Below, in pieces: positions 17,153 through 25,197 of a stretch of 64,000 nt of DNA. The translations under genes were made by a program, and so were the position numbers. The notes under the pieces are model-generated. The model had not been told where the DNA came from. It was given only the letters and a program-made list of their open reading frames with translations, and made no database searches. Source of the stretch: Flavobacterium sp. N502540 (GTDB lineage Bacteria; Bacteroidota; Bacteroidia; Flavobacteriales; Flavobacteriaceae); contig NZ_CP110012.1 in NCBI RefSeq assembly GCF_025947365.1, positions 868,001-932,000 of the forward strand, given 5' to 3'. Position 1 is the stretch's first letter, and every line of letters starts with the position of its first letter.

Positions 17153-17200
17153 TGTATTTTATTTATTCAAATTAGCTTTTCTTTCTATGAAAAGAACATG

Positions 17201-17233
17201 CAAAAGTACTATTTTGAAATGAGAATACATCAA
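17201..17233 (-). promoter_or_regulatory. Promoter of the FAD oxidoreductase gene
   Basis: On the minus strand, TTG (17233-17231), a 22-base spacer and TACTTTTG (17208-17201) match the consensus. The start codon lies 49 bases downstream. Confidence 0.6.
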
Positions 17234-17301
17234 TTGAAAATTTTATCTGAATAGGATGATAACGTTCTTTCACATTGAGTGAAGTTGAAATGCAGCATCG
17301 G

Positions 17302-17413
17302 TTCTCGACTTCGCTCGAACCGACAAAGGTTCTTAACTCCGCTCGAACTGACAAAGGTTCTCAACTTTGCTTGAACCGGCAAAGATTCTCGACTTTGCTC
17401 GAACGGACAATAA
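17302..17413. repeat. 28-bp tandem repeat, four copies
   Basis: Units start at 17302, 17330, 17358 and 17386 with an exact period of 28 bases. The units share the frame TTCTnnACT..GCTnGAAC.G.CAAAG with a few substitutions each. Just before it lies TTGAGTGAAGTTGAAATGC, a word I recall from dispersed repeats of flavobacteria. The array fills most of the 330-base gap between divergent genes. Confidence 0.85.
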
Positions 17414-17448
17414 GACAAATTCAAAGTGAAACTTCAAACCAACCTTTG

Positions 17449-17456
17449 TACCTTTG
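17449..17456 (+). promoter_or_regulatory. -7 box for the 79-residue protein gene
   Basis: TACCTTTG followed by CA is an exact TAnnTTTG match, 29 bases upstream of the ATG at 17485. No -33 TTG is visible. Confidence 0.55.
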
Positions 17457-17484
17457 CAACTCTAAACCTTTGCACCTATAAATA

Positions 17485-17724
17485 ATGTCCAGAAAAATAA
17501 AACTAATTTGGGATTTCCGTGGTCCTGCTTCTGCTAAAACAGCTGAGCATCATGAAATTCACTTAAAAGAATATATCGCTATCGAAAAACTTCCGTTAAA
17601 CATTACGGGGTTTTCAATAATAAACGACATGCATGCGATCGCTTTTATGGTCGTTACCGATGAAAATATGATTGCTGTACGTGATGCATTGAAACCGCAT
17701 CGGGGGGAAGTATTTGAAGGGTAA
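17485..17724 (+). CDS. Small conserved-looking protein of unknown function
   Basis: The 79-residue cytosolic protein contains an alternating strand-helix pattern that suggests a small ferredoxin-like alpha/beta fold. Charged and histidine-containing segments (AEHHEIHLKEY, and a C-terminal PHRGEVFEG) stand out. I know of no function. It is a single gene, with a promoter upstream and a long inverted repeat downstream. Confidence 0.7.
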   Translation: MSRKIKLIWDFRGPASAKTAEHHEIHLKEYIAIEKLPLNITGFSIINDMHAIAFMVVTDENMIAVRDALKPHRGEVFEG

Positions 17725-17758
17725 ATTCCAATTTTTGGGATGAAATTCCAATAAAAAT

Positions 17759-17803
17759 AAATTCCAAATTCCAATTGCTTAACCAGCTTGGAATTTGGAA
17801 TTT
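17759..17803. repeat. Perfect 16-bp inverted repeat, likely bidirectional terminator
   Basis: AAATTCCAAATTCCAA at 17759-17774 is perfectly complementary to 17788-17803 across a 13-base loop. Two further AAATTCCA words lie just upstream. It sits between convergent genes. The repeated AATTCC word suggests a dispersed-repeat origin. Confidence 0.75.
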
Positions 17804-17834
17804 ATATCTTGAGTTTTTTTTTATTTTGCAGCAA

Positions 17835-18254
17835 TTAGAAATTAATTTTATAATCGCTAAATATATAGGTATCCTTTTTCTCTCCTGAAAGTTTTATGCT
17901 TTTAAATTCTACTACTTCATCATTCTTTAATTCATAACTATACACTTCTGGATTTTTTGCACTCGAAGACAATTCATAAAATTTTCCTTTTTCTGTCCAC
18001 CATTTCCCTTTTTCAGTAAAAGTTTCTATTTGGCAATCCTCTTTTGTGGTAAACATAATTACATAGGTACCGTTTTCAAATCTTTGTTGTATCCAGTGCT
18101 TTTCTACGCCTTCAATCTGTTTTTCAACTTCAAAACCTTTCCAGACTCCAATTAATCTAGAATCTTGTTCTTTACTTTCTGTCGAAAAACTAAAAATTAA
18201 CATCGCCAATAGCAGAAAACCAAGTGATGTAAATAAAAATGATGTTTTTTTCAT
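17835..18254 (-). CDS. Small exported lipocalin-like protein
   Basis: The 139-residue protein has an N-terminal hydrophobic signal (about 5-24), probably a signal peptide or anchor with no cysteine lipobox. It is followed by a compact beta-rich domain opening with LIGVWKG, a common start of lipocalin-like domains in Bacteroidota. No catalytic residues are evident. It lies four bases after the preceding gene in the recQ transcription unit. Confidence 0.65.
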   Translation of the reverse strand: MKKTSFLFTSLGFLLLAMLIFSFSTESKEQDSRLIGVWKGFEVEKQIEGVEKHWIQQRFENGTYVIMFTTKEDCQIETFTEKGKWWTEKGKFYELSSSAKNPEVYSYELKNDEVVEFKSIKLSGEKKDTYIFSDYKINF

Positions 18255-18258
18255 ATAA

Positions 18259-19017
18259 TTAGTTTAGAGGGATTTCAATTGTTTTCATATAATCGTTTGA
18301 AAAAATAAACATGAAAGATTCCACTTTCTTATCGGCTTTGTAATCAGCTTCTTTTTGCTTTAAATATTTATTTTCTTTATTATTACTATTTGAGTTTTCA
18401 AGTGTCAATTTGTTTAAAACCTTATCACTTTCAACCGTGATTTCTTTAAATTCTTTTGCTTTTTGTTTGTATTCATCAGTCTTTTTATAATATTTAAAAT
18501 ATTTCTTTTTAAAATCCACAAATTCTTCGGCGGTTAATTTTTTAGATTTTACATTTACTCCATCTTTTAGTTCTATCAAAGTATAATTTTCAAATACAGA
18601 ACTATATCCCATATGAACATACTGCAACATTTTTCCTGAAGGACAAATTAGAAGACCAGAATAAAAGTTACATTCAAAATTTTTGTTTTCACCAAAAATA
18701 GCTTCATAAATAGAAGTCAAGAAAAAATTGCTTTCGCCCTTACTATTCTTCTTGTAATCCTTCTTATATATATTTTCAACAACCAGTTTTCCTTCTAAAA
18801 ACTTAAAATAGGCGATATAGCCTCTCCAATTTGCACTAGAGACGGTAGTTATTAAATTTTCAGGAATAGGATGTATCTTGAAATATTCTTCTAATGGATT
18901 TGACTGAATTCGCAATGTATCTTTATCAATAATCAAATAATCTGAAACCTGAGCAGTTGCAAACGATTTGGTAGATATCAATACGACAAAAATAAAAATA
19001 GCTTTTAAAAACTTCAT
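18259..19017 (-). CDS. Exported protein of unknown function
   Basis: The 252-residue protein has a clear signal peptide ending near FATAQ (residue 23). The mature part is rich in Lys, Glu and Asn, with two cysteines close together (FECNFYSGLLICPSG) that may form a disulfide. The C-terminal third is a highly charged helical stretch. I do not recognise the family. It starts eight bases after recQ and is probably co-transcribed with it. Confidence 0.65.
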   Translation of the reverse strand: MKFLKAIFIFVVLISTKSFATAQVSDYLIIDKDTLRIQSNPLEEYFKIHPIPENLITTVSSANWRGYIAYFKFLEGKLVVENIYKKDYKKNSKGESNFFLTSIYEAIFGENKNFECNFYSGLLICPSGKMLQYVHMGYSSVFENYTLIELKDGVNVKSKKLTAEEFVDFKKKYFKYYKKTDEYKQKAKEFKEITVESDKVLNKLTLENSNSNNKENKYLKQKEADYKADKKVESFMFIFSNDYMKTIEIPLN

Positions 19018-19025
19018 AAAACAAC

Positions 19026-21221
19026 CTAGTTTGCAACCTCACTAATAAACTTAATTCTCATCAAACGCAACTCATCAATATCATAGTCACCATCGAATTC
19101 TTTAAGAGCATCCTCGATTTTATCCGATTCCGATTCCATAAAATAATCATGAATTTCTTCTTGCTGATCGTCATCCAGCATGTCATCAACCCAGTATTTG
19201 ATATTTAGTTTGGTACCCGAATAAACAATTTGTTCCATTTCTTTGATCAAAGCGTCCATCGAAAGTCCTTTTGCAGAAGCGATATCACTTAGCGGCAATT
19301 TTCTATCGATGTTTTGAATGATATATAATTTATTAGCTGAGTTAACTCCTGTAGATTTAACTACTAAATCATCCGGACGAATGATATCATTATCCTCAAC
19401 ATATCTGCTGATTAAAGAAACGAAATCACCGCCATATTTTTTAGCTTTCCCCTCACCTACACCATGAATATTAAATAATTCGGTTAAAGTAATTGGGTAT
19501 TTCAAAGCCATATCCTCAAGAGAAGGATCCTGAAAAACAACAAACGGAGGAACTCCTAATTTTTTAGCAACTTTTTTACGCAATTCACGCAACATGCCCA
19601 TTAAGACTTCATCGGCTGTTCCTGACGATTTTCCTGCAGTTACAATTGCTTCATCTTCAGATTCACTGTACTCATGATCTTCAGACATCATAAATGAAAC
19701 CGGTTTTTTAATGAAGTTCAAACCTTCTTTCGTGATTTTCACCACACCATAAGTTTCAATATCTTTTGACAGATAACCTGCTACCAAAACTTGTCGGAGC
19801 AAGGCCATCCAATATTTCTCATCGTGGTCAGAACCCGATCCAAAAAACGACTGGGTATCTGTTTTGTGTGCTTTAATTACAGCATTTACGCGGCCAATTA
19901 AGGTAAACACAATTTCTTTTGACTTATAAATATGCTTGGTATCCCGAACAATTTCCAACAATTTAACTACCTGATCTTTGGCTTCAATTCTTGTTTTAGG
20001 ATTACGAACGTTGTCATCCATATCTGCACCTTCACCGGTCTCGCTGTCGAATTCTTCCCCAAAATAATGCAATAGGAACTTTCTGCGCGACATTGAAGTT
20101 TCGGCATACGCCACTACTTCCTGCAAAAGAGCAAATCCAATCTCTTGTTCCGCCACTGGCTTCCCTGACATGAATTTCTCCAACTTCTCTACATCTTTAT
20201 AGGAGTAGTAAGCCAGACAATGCCCCTCTCCTCCGTCACGACCGGCACGACCTGTTTCCTGATAATAACTCTCCAATGATTTTGGAATATCATGATGAAT
20301 TACAAAACGAACGTCCGGTTTGTCAATCCCCATTCCAAATGCAATAGTTGCCACTACCACATCAACATCTTCCATCAGGAACATATCCTGATGTTTGGCA
20401 CGGGTTTTAGCATCTAAACCTGCATGATACGGTACAGCGCTGATTCCGTTAACTTGTAAAACTTCGGCAATCGACTCTACTTTTTTACGGCTTAGGCAGT
20501 AAATAATTCCGGATTTGCCTTTATGTTGTTTGATAAATCGAATAATATCCGACTCTATATTTTTTGTTTTTGTTCGAACTTCGTAGTACAAGTTCGGCCT
20601 GTTGAACGATGCTTTAAAAGTATTCGCATCGGCCATTTCAAGATTTTTCAATATATCCTCCTGAACTTTTGGGGTTGCAGTGGCGGTAAGTCCAATAATA
20701 GGCACTTTCCCTAATTGTTTAATTATATTTTTCAGATTACGGTATTCCGGTCTGAAATCATGCCCCCACTCTGAAATACAATGCGCTTCGTCAATCGCTA
20801 CAAAGGAAATGGATACGCTTTGTAAGAAAGCCACATACTCTTCTTTTGTTAACGATTCAGGTGCTACATATAAAAGCTTAGTCAAACCTGAAGTGATGTC
20901 TTTTTTAACCTGGGCAATTTCTGTTTTGGTGAGAGAGGAATTTAACACATGGGCAATTCCGTTTTCGGAGGAAAGGCTTCGAATAGCATCAACCTGATTT
21001 TTCATCAAAGCTATCAAAGGAGAAACAACTATGGCCGTTCCATCCTGAATTAAAGCGGGTAATTGATAACAAAGAGACTTTCCACCGCCAGTTGGCATAA
21101 TTACAAAAGTATTCTTCTTCTCTAAAATACTCGTAATGACTTGCTCCTGCAAGCCCTTAAATTGGCTAAAGCCGAAATACTTCTTTAATTCCTTGTGTAT
21201 TTCAATTTCGTTTGAATTCAT
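19026..21221 (-). CDS. recQ: ATP-dependent DNA helicase RecQ, zinc-cysteine-free form
   Basis: RecQ is a 3'-5' DNA helicase of recombination and replication-fork repair. The 731-residue protein has the helicase core with motif I TGGGKS (44-49), the DEAH box (144-147), the RecQ-specific motif 0 region at the N-terminus, and QETGRAGRDG (321-330). The winged-helix RQC domain and an HRDC domain (about 545-615) follow, then an acidic C-terminal tail. The four zinc-binding cysteines expected after YFGE (about 376-405) are all absent. It heads a three-gene unit. Confidence 0.95.
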   Translation of the reverse strand: MNSNEIEIHKELKKYFGFSQFKGLQEQVITSILEKKNTFVIMPTGGGKSLCYQLPALIQDGTAIVVSPLIALMKNQVDAIRSLSSENGIAHVLNSSLTKTEIAQVKKDITSGLTKLLYVAPESLTKEEYVAFLQSVSISFVAIDEAHCISEWGHDFRPEYRNLKNIIKQLGKVPIIGLTATATPKVQEDILKNLEMADANTFKASFNRPNLYYEVRTKTKNIESDIIRFIKQHKGKSGIIYCLSRKKVESIAEVLQVNGISAVPYHAGLDAKTRAKHQDMFLMEDVDVVVATIAFGMGIDKPDVRFVIHHDIPKSLESYYQETGRAGRDGGEGHCLAYYSYKDVEKLEKFMSGKPVAEQEIGFALLQEVVAYAETSMSRRKFLLHYFGEEFDSETGEGADMDDNVRNPKTRIEAKDQVVKLLEIVRDTKHIYKSKEIVFTLIGRVNAVIKAHKTDTQSFFGSGSDHDEKYWMALLRQVLVAGYLSKDIETYGVVKITKEGLNFIKKPVSFMMSEDHEYSESEDEAIVTAGKSSGTADEVLMGMLRELRKKVAKKLGVPPFVVFQDPSLEDMALKYPITLTELFNIHGVGEGKAKKYGGDFVSLISRYVEDNDIIRPDDLVVKSTGVNSANKLYIIQNIDRKLPLSDIASAKGLSMDALIKEMEQIVYSGTKLNIKYWVDDMLDDDQQEEIHDYFMESESDKIEDALKEFDGDYDIDELRLMRIKFISEVAN

Positions 21222-21246
21222 TCTTTATATTAATGGATATTTTGTA

Positions 21247-21254
21247 TAAATTTG
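21247..21254 (+). promoter_or_regulatory. -7 box for the kdsD-tatC operon
   Basis: TAAATTTG followed by CA is an exact consensus match. It overlaps a possible TTG start at 21252, which argues for the later TTG start of kdsD at 21309. Confidence 0.6.
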
Positions 21255-21308
21255 CAACACATAAAGATACAACTTTCTTTTATACATACAAATTTTAAAT
21301 ATTCTGTT

Positions 21309-22274
21309 TTGATCACAAAAGAAAATATATTGGCGATCGCCAAAAAAACCATACTATCTGAAAGCGAAGCAATTACAAAGCTAATTGATTTTCTGGACGA
21401 AAATTTCTACGAAGCTGTCCAACGTATTTACGAAACTAAAGGCCGATTGATCGTTACAGGCATCGGAAAAAGCGCCATTATTGCTCAAAAAATGGTCGCT
21501 ACTTTTAACTCAACGGGCACGCCTTCTATGTTCCTTCATGCCTCAGAAGCCATACATGGTGATTTGGGAATGCTTCAAAATGAAGACATCATAATCTGCA
21601 TTTCAAAAAGCGGAAACAGTCCTGAAATAAAAGTGTTGGTTCCTTTGTTAAAACGTTTCGGAAACATCTTGATTGGAATGACCGGGAATGTAACTTCCTT
21701 TTTAGCCAAAGGCTCTGACTATGTATTAGACACCACTGTCGAAACAGAAGCCTGCCCGATCAATCTGGCACCAACCAACAGCACCACTGCTCAACTTGTT
21801 ATGGGAGATGCCTTAGCGGTTTGTTTGATGGAAATGCGTGATTTTAAACCTGAAGATTTTGCGGTTTATCATCCTGGCGGAGCTTTAGGAAAAAAACTAT
21901 TGCTTCGTGTTAAAGACATGATTGAGCATTCATTAAAACCAATGGTTACTCCCGATACCTCCATCAAAAAAGCGATTTTTGAGATCTCTGAAAAAAGACT
22001 GGGAGTAACTGCCGTAATCGAAAACAATACTATTGTTGGTATAATTACGGATGGTGACATTAGAAGAATGCTGAACGACAGAGATTCTATTGCAGATTTA
22101 ACCGCAAAAGATATCATGTCAAAAAATCCTAAAGTAGTATCTTCAGAAACAATGGCGGTTGACGCTTTGAATATCTTAGAAGATTTTTCGATAACGCAGC
22201 TTATTGTTGCTGACAACGGAGAGTACAAAGGTGTACTACATTTACATGACATTTTAAAAGAAGGAATCGTATAA
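21309..22274 (+). CDS. kdsD: D-arabinose-5-phosphate isomerase (KpsF/GutQ family)
   Basis: KdsD converts ribulose-5-phosphate to arabinose-5-phosphate, the first step towards Kdo for the LPS inner core. The product has an N-terminal SIS sugar-isomerase domain (GIGKSAIIAQK and the HGDLGM region) followed by two CBS domains. I placed the start at the TTG of 21309, giving 321 residues, the usual family length; an earlier TTG overlaps the promoter. The stop overlaps the tatC start by one base. Confidence 0.9.
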   Translation: MITKENILAIAKKTILSESEAITKLIDFLDENFYEAVQRIYETKGRLIVTGIGKSAIIAQKMVATFNSTGTPSMFLHASEAIHGDLGMLQNEDIIICISKSGNSPEIKVLVPLLKRFGNILIGMTGNVTSFLAKGSDYVLDTTVETEACPINLAPTNSTTAQLVMGDALAVCLMEMRDFKPEDFAVYHPGGALGKKLLLRVKDMIEHSLKPMVTPDTSIKKAIFEISEKRLGVTAVIENNTIVGIITDGDIRRMLNDRDSIADLTAKDIMSKNPKVVSSETMAVDALNILEDFSITQLIVADNGEYKGVLHLHDILKEGIV

Positions 22275-23089
22275 TGGCAAAAAAAAACCTTGGCGAGATG
22301 TCATTTCTGGATCATCTTGAAGAATTAAGATGGTTATTGGTTAGAAGTACAATTGCAACTATGATAATGGCATTTGTAACCTATTTTATAAGTGACTATT
22401 TATTTGACGAAATTATTCTTGGCCCAACCCGACCAACTTTTTTTACTTATGTTTGGTTCTGTGATTTATCACACCAACTAGGCTTTGCTGACAGCATCTG
22501 TATCACACAGCTGAACTTCATTATTCAAAATACAGAAATGGAAGGTCAGGTAAATATCTTTGTATGGATGTGTCTTTTAGCCGGTTTTATTCTGAGTTTT
22601 CCATATATTTTATGGGAAATCTGGAAATTTATCAGCCCCGCTTTATATGAAAAAGAGCGAAAAAATGCAAGAGTATTTATTTTCACCTCTTCTTTACTTT
22701 TCTTTTTAGGGGTACTGTTCGGATATTTCGTCGTGATCCCAATGTCGGTAAATTTCGTTGCCACTTTTTCTGTGAGTGATGTTGTAAAAAATCAATTCAC
22801 CTTAGACTCTTATATGGGAATGGTGAAAACAAGTATACTGGGAAGTGCTATCTTTTTTGAACTGCCAATTGCCATTTACTTCTTAACCAAATTAGGATTA
22901 GTAACGCCTGAATTCTTAAGAAAGTACTGGAAATACGCCGTTATTATTATCCTGATTATCGCGGCGATTGTAACACCTCCGGATGTCGTGAGCCAAACTA
23001 TTGTAGCGATACCAATGTTGCTTATCTACGAAGTAAGTATCCTGATTTCTAAGATTGTTTATCGAAATAAAATGAAAGAAAATGTCTGA
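22274..23089 (+). CDS. tatC: Twin-arginine translocase subunit TatC
   Basis: TatC is the inner-membrane receptor that binds twin-arginine signal peptides and builds the Tat export channel. The 271-residue protein has the expected six membrane helices and the conserved N-terminal SFLDHLEELR motif. The first periplasmic loop is longer than in E. coli TatC, with two cysteines (WFCDL and SICITQL). No tatA/B gene lies nearby. It overlaps the neighbouring genes by 1 and 8 bases. Confidence 0.95.
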   Translation: MAKKNLGEMSFLDHLEELRWLLVRSTIATMIMAFVTYFISDYLFDEIILGPTRPTFFTYVWFCDLSHQLGFADSICITQLNFIIQNTEMEGQVNIFVWMCLLAGFILSFPYILWEIWKFISPALYEKERKNARVFIFTSSLLFFLGVLFGYFVVIPMSVNFVATFSVSDVVKNQFTLDSYMGMVKTSILGSAIFFELPIAIYFLTKLGLVTPEFLRKYWKYAVIIILIIAAIVTPPDVVSQTIVAIPMLLIYEVSILISKIVYRNKMKENV

Positions 23090-23435
23090 TATCATAAAAG
23101 AATTTAATGATTACCGTTCTAAAATGAACGAAAAATTGTTGGCTGACAATAATAAAATTGTAAAAAGAATTTTCAATCTTGACACAAATGCTTATGCTCC
23201 GGGAGCTCTTGATGTTAAAACAAAAGAGCTTTTAGGATTAGTAGCCTCAGCCGTTTTGCGCTGTGATGATTGTGTAAAATACCATCTTGAAACCAGCCAT
23301 AAAGAAGGTGTTACGAAAGAAGAAATGATGGAAGCTATGGGGATCGCAACTTTAGTTGGCGGAACCATCGTAATTCCACATTTAAGAAGAGCATACGAAT
23401 TTTGGGAAGCTTTAGAAGAAGCTGAAACTAAATAA
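23082..23435 (+). CDS. Carboxymuconolactone decarboxylase / AhpD-like protein
   Basis: The 117-residue helical protein is of the AhpD/carboxymuconolactone decarboxylase-like family. It carries the redox motif RCDDCVKYH, with a CxxC pair and a following histidine. This is the arrangement of AhpD-type peroxidase or disulfide-reductase enzymes rather than of a true decarboxylase. It starts eight bases before the tatC stop, so it belongs to the kdsD-tatC operon. Its physiological partner is unknown. Confidence 0.88.
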   Translation: MSDIIKEFNDYRSKMNEKLLADNNKIVKRIFNLDTNAYAPGALDVKTKELLGLVASAVLRCDDCVKYHLETSHKEGVTKEEMMEAMGIATLVGGTIVIPHLRRAYEFWEALEEAETK

Positions 23436-23456
23436 TTGTTAATACGTTTATTTGTT

Positions 23457-23495
23457 GAATCGTTTATTTGTTAATTTGTAGCGAATAAACGATTC
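23457..23495. repeat. 12-bp perfect inverted repeat between the AhpD-like gene and lptB
   Basis: GAATCGTTTATT at 23457-23468 is complementary to 23484-23495, and the word CGTTTA recurs in the flanks (23445 and 23500). No T run follows, so it is more likely a small repeat element or a mild attenuator than a terminator. Confidence 0.6.
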
Positions 23496-23522
23496 ACACG
23501 TTTAAACGATTAAACTTAAAAA

Positions 23523-24263
23523 ATGAAATTAAGAGCCGATAATTTAATAAAAACCTATAAAGGACGCAGTGTTGTAAAAGGAATTTCTGTTGAAGTTAAT
23601 CAAGGAGAAATTGTAGGCCTTTTGGGTCCTAATGGCGCAGGAAAAACGACTTCGTTTTACATGATTGTAGGATTGGTTAAACCTAATTCAGGAAACATTT
23701 ATCTGGACGACCTGAACATTACCGATTATCCTATGTACAAACGTGCTCAACAAGGAATTGGCTATTTAGCACAGGAAGCTTCTGTTTTTAGAAAATTAAG
23801 CATTGAAGACAATATTCTGAGTGTTTTACAATTGACTAAGCTATCGAAAGAAGCGCAGATCGCCAAAATGGAAAGTTTAATTGAAGAGTTCAGTTTAGAA
23901 CACATTCGTACCAACCGTGGAGATTTACTTTCAGGAGGAGAACGTCGTCGTACTGAGATTGCACGTGCTCTGGCAACAGATCCCAAATTTATTTTGTTAG
24001 ATGAACCTTTCGCAGGAGTTGACCCTGTTGCGGTTGAAGATATTCAGAGAATTGTAGCACAGCTGAAAAATAAAAACATCGGAATTTTAATTACCGACCA
24101 CAACGTTCAGGAAACTTTAGCTATCACCGATAAAACATACTTAATGTTTGAAGGTGGAATTTTAAAAGCCGGAATTCCTGAAGAATTAGTGGAAGATGAA
24201 ATGGTTCGCCGCGTTTATCTGGGACAAAATTTTGAACTTCGTAAAAAGAAACTTGAATTTTAA
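23523..24263 (+). CDS. lptB: LPS export ABC transporter ATPase LptB
   Basis: LptB is the cytosolic ATPase that drives lipopolysaccharide from the inner membrane through the Lpt bridge. The 246-residue protein has Walker A GPNGAGKTT (35-43), the LptB-type signature LSGGERRR (136-143), Walker B ILLDEP (157-162) followed by FAGVDP, and switch His193. The whole length matches the LptB subfamily. The partner genes lptF/G and lptC are not in this window. It lies downstream of kdsD and tatC, which fits an envelope-assembly neighbourhood. Confidence 0.95.
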   Translation: MKLRADNLIKTYKGRSVVKGISVEVNQGEIVGLLGPNGAGKTTSFYMIVGLVKPNSGNIYLDDLNITDYPMYKRAQQGIGYLAQEASVFRKLSIEDNILSVLQLTKLSKEAQIAKMESLIEEFSLEHIRTNRGDLLSGGERRRTEIARALATDPKFILLDEPFAGVDPVAVEDIQRIVAQLKNKNIGILITDHNVQETLAITDKTYLMFEGGILKAGIPEELVEDEMVRRVYLGQNFELRKKKLEF

Positions 24264-24272
24264 AAAAGTATA

Positions 24273-24322
24273 CAGTCGCAGTTTTCAGTATCAGGAAAAC
24301 TGAAAACTAAAAACTGCGACTG
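24273..24322. repeat. Long inverted repeat between lptB and the GH25 gene
   Basis: CAGTCGCAGTTTTCAG at 24273-24288 pairs with the CTGAAAAC and AAAACTGCGACTG words at 24299-24322, giving a hairpin of at least 13 bp between convergent genes. It probably terminates both. The word is one I recall from dispersed repeats of flavobacteria. Confidence 0.75.
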
Positions 24323-24326
24323 AAAA

Positions 24327-25187
24327 CTATTCCACAGTAATAAACTGCAATTGTTCTAAATCTCCGTTGTAAATATTCACATCTACGGTACGCTTGATTC
24401 CCGGCAAAGTTGCTTTTTCTGTAAATTGCCAGAATAACCAATCGTCTTCTATTTTCTCTCTGTAGAAATTATAATTAGCGATCCAGAATAAATACTCTCC
24501 AAATTCTTCTTTAAGGAAATCACCATAGTAACGCTCTCCGGTATAAATAATCGGACGTACCTGATAATGTGCCTCCACCTTATTCAACCAGCGTTTTAAT
24601 CCTTTCTTCAAACTGTCTAATGACTGATTTTTAGGTAATCTTTCGATATCTAAAACCGGAGGCAGATCTCCTTTTTGCAGTTTTACTGTTTTAATAAAAA
24701 GATTAGCCTGTTCTATCGAATTTTCGTTAGGACGATAGTAGTGATAAGCTCCGCGAATAATTTTATGCTTTTTCGCACCTAACCAATTGTGCATAAACTG
24801 CCTATCGACTTTGTTATTTCCTGCAGTAGCTCGGATAAAAACAAACTGCACCGGATATTTTTCTTCCAAAACCTCAACATCACTCCAATGTACGGTTCCC
24901 TGAAATTCAGAAACGTCAATACCGATTACTTTTCCTTTGTGATTTTCCAGCACCTGGACGTTTCTAACATCAGAAAGATGTTTCTCTACAGCATCCTCTT
25001 CCAGAACTTTATTTGATTTAAAGCCAAGATAATAAGCCAGTCCATCACGATAATGATAAACTGTTGCAAAAAAAAGCAATACTAAAAAAGAGTAAATAAT
25101 AAAACGAAGTCCGCTCGCTAAAATCGACCTCTGAGGTTTCGATTTTCGGGAGTAAGAAGCTCTTCGGGTGGTCGTTTTTCTTGCCAT
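24327..25187 (-). CDS. Membrane-anchored glycoside hydrolase family 25 (lysozyme-like)
   Basis: GH25 enzymes are N-acetylmuramidases that cut peptidoglycan glycan strands. The 286-residue protein has a basic N-terminus, a single membrane helix (about 24-44) and a GH25 barrel from residue 86. The catalytic residues appear intact: IGIDVSEFQG with Asp91, and VLDIE with Asp180 and Glu182. It is therefore a periplasmic, inner-membrane-anchored muramidase, probably for wall remodelling. It starts ten bases after the pssA stop and is co-transcribed with it. Confidence 0.9.
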   Translation of the reverse strand: MARKTTTRRASYSRKSKPQRSILASGLRFIIYSFLVLLFFATVYHYRDGLAYYLGFKSNKVLEEDAVEKHLSDVRNVQVLENHKGKVIGIDVSEFQGTVHWSDVEVLEEKYPVQFVFIRATAGNNKVDRQFMHNWLGAKKHKIIRGAYHYYRPNENSIEQANLFIKTVKLQKGDLPPVLDIERLPKNQSLDSLKKGLKRWLNKVEAHYQVRPIIYTGERYYGDFLKEEFGEYLFWIANYNFYREKIEDDWLFWQFTEKATLPGIKRTVDVNIYNGDLEQLQFITVE

Positions 25188-25197
25188 TCCAATAAAA

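Noticed and set aside
17302..17413. CRISPR array
   Set aside because: The units are contiguous without spacers and no cas gene is visible anywhere in the window.
17275..17481. A 68-codon open frame on the plus strand across the 28-bp repeat
   Set aside because: It is low-complexity, follows the repeat and runs into the promoter of the next gene. No family resemblance.
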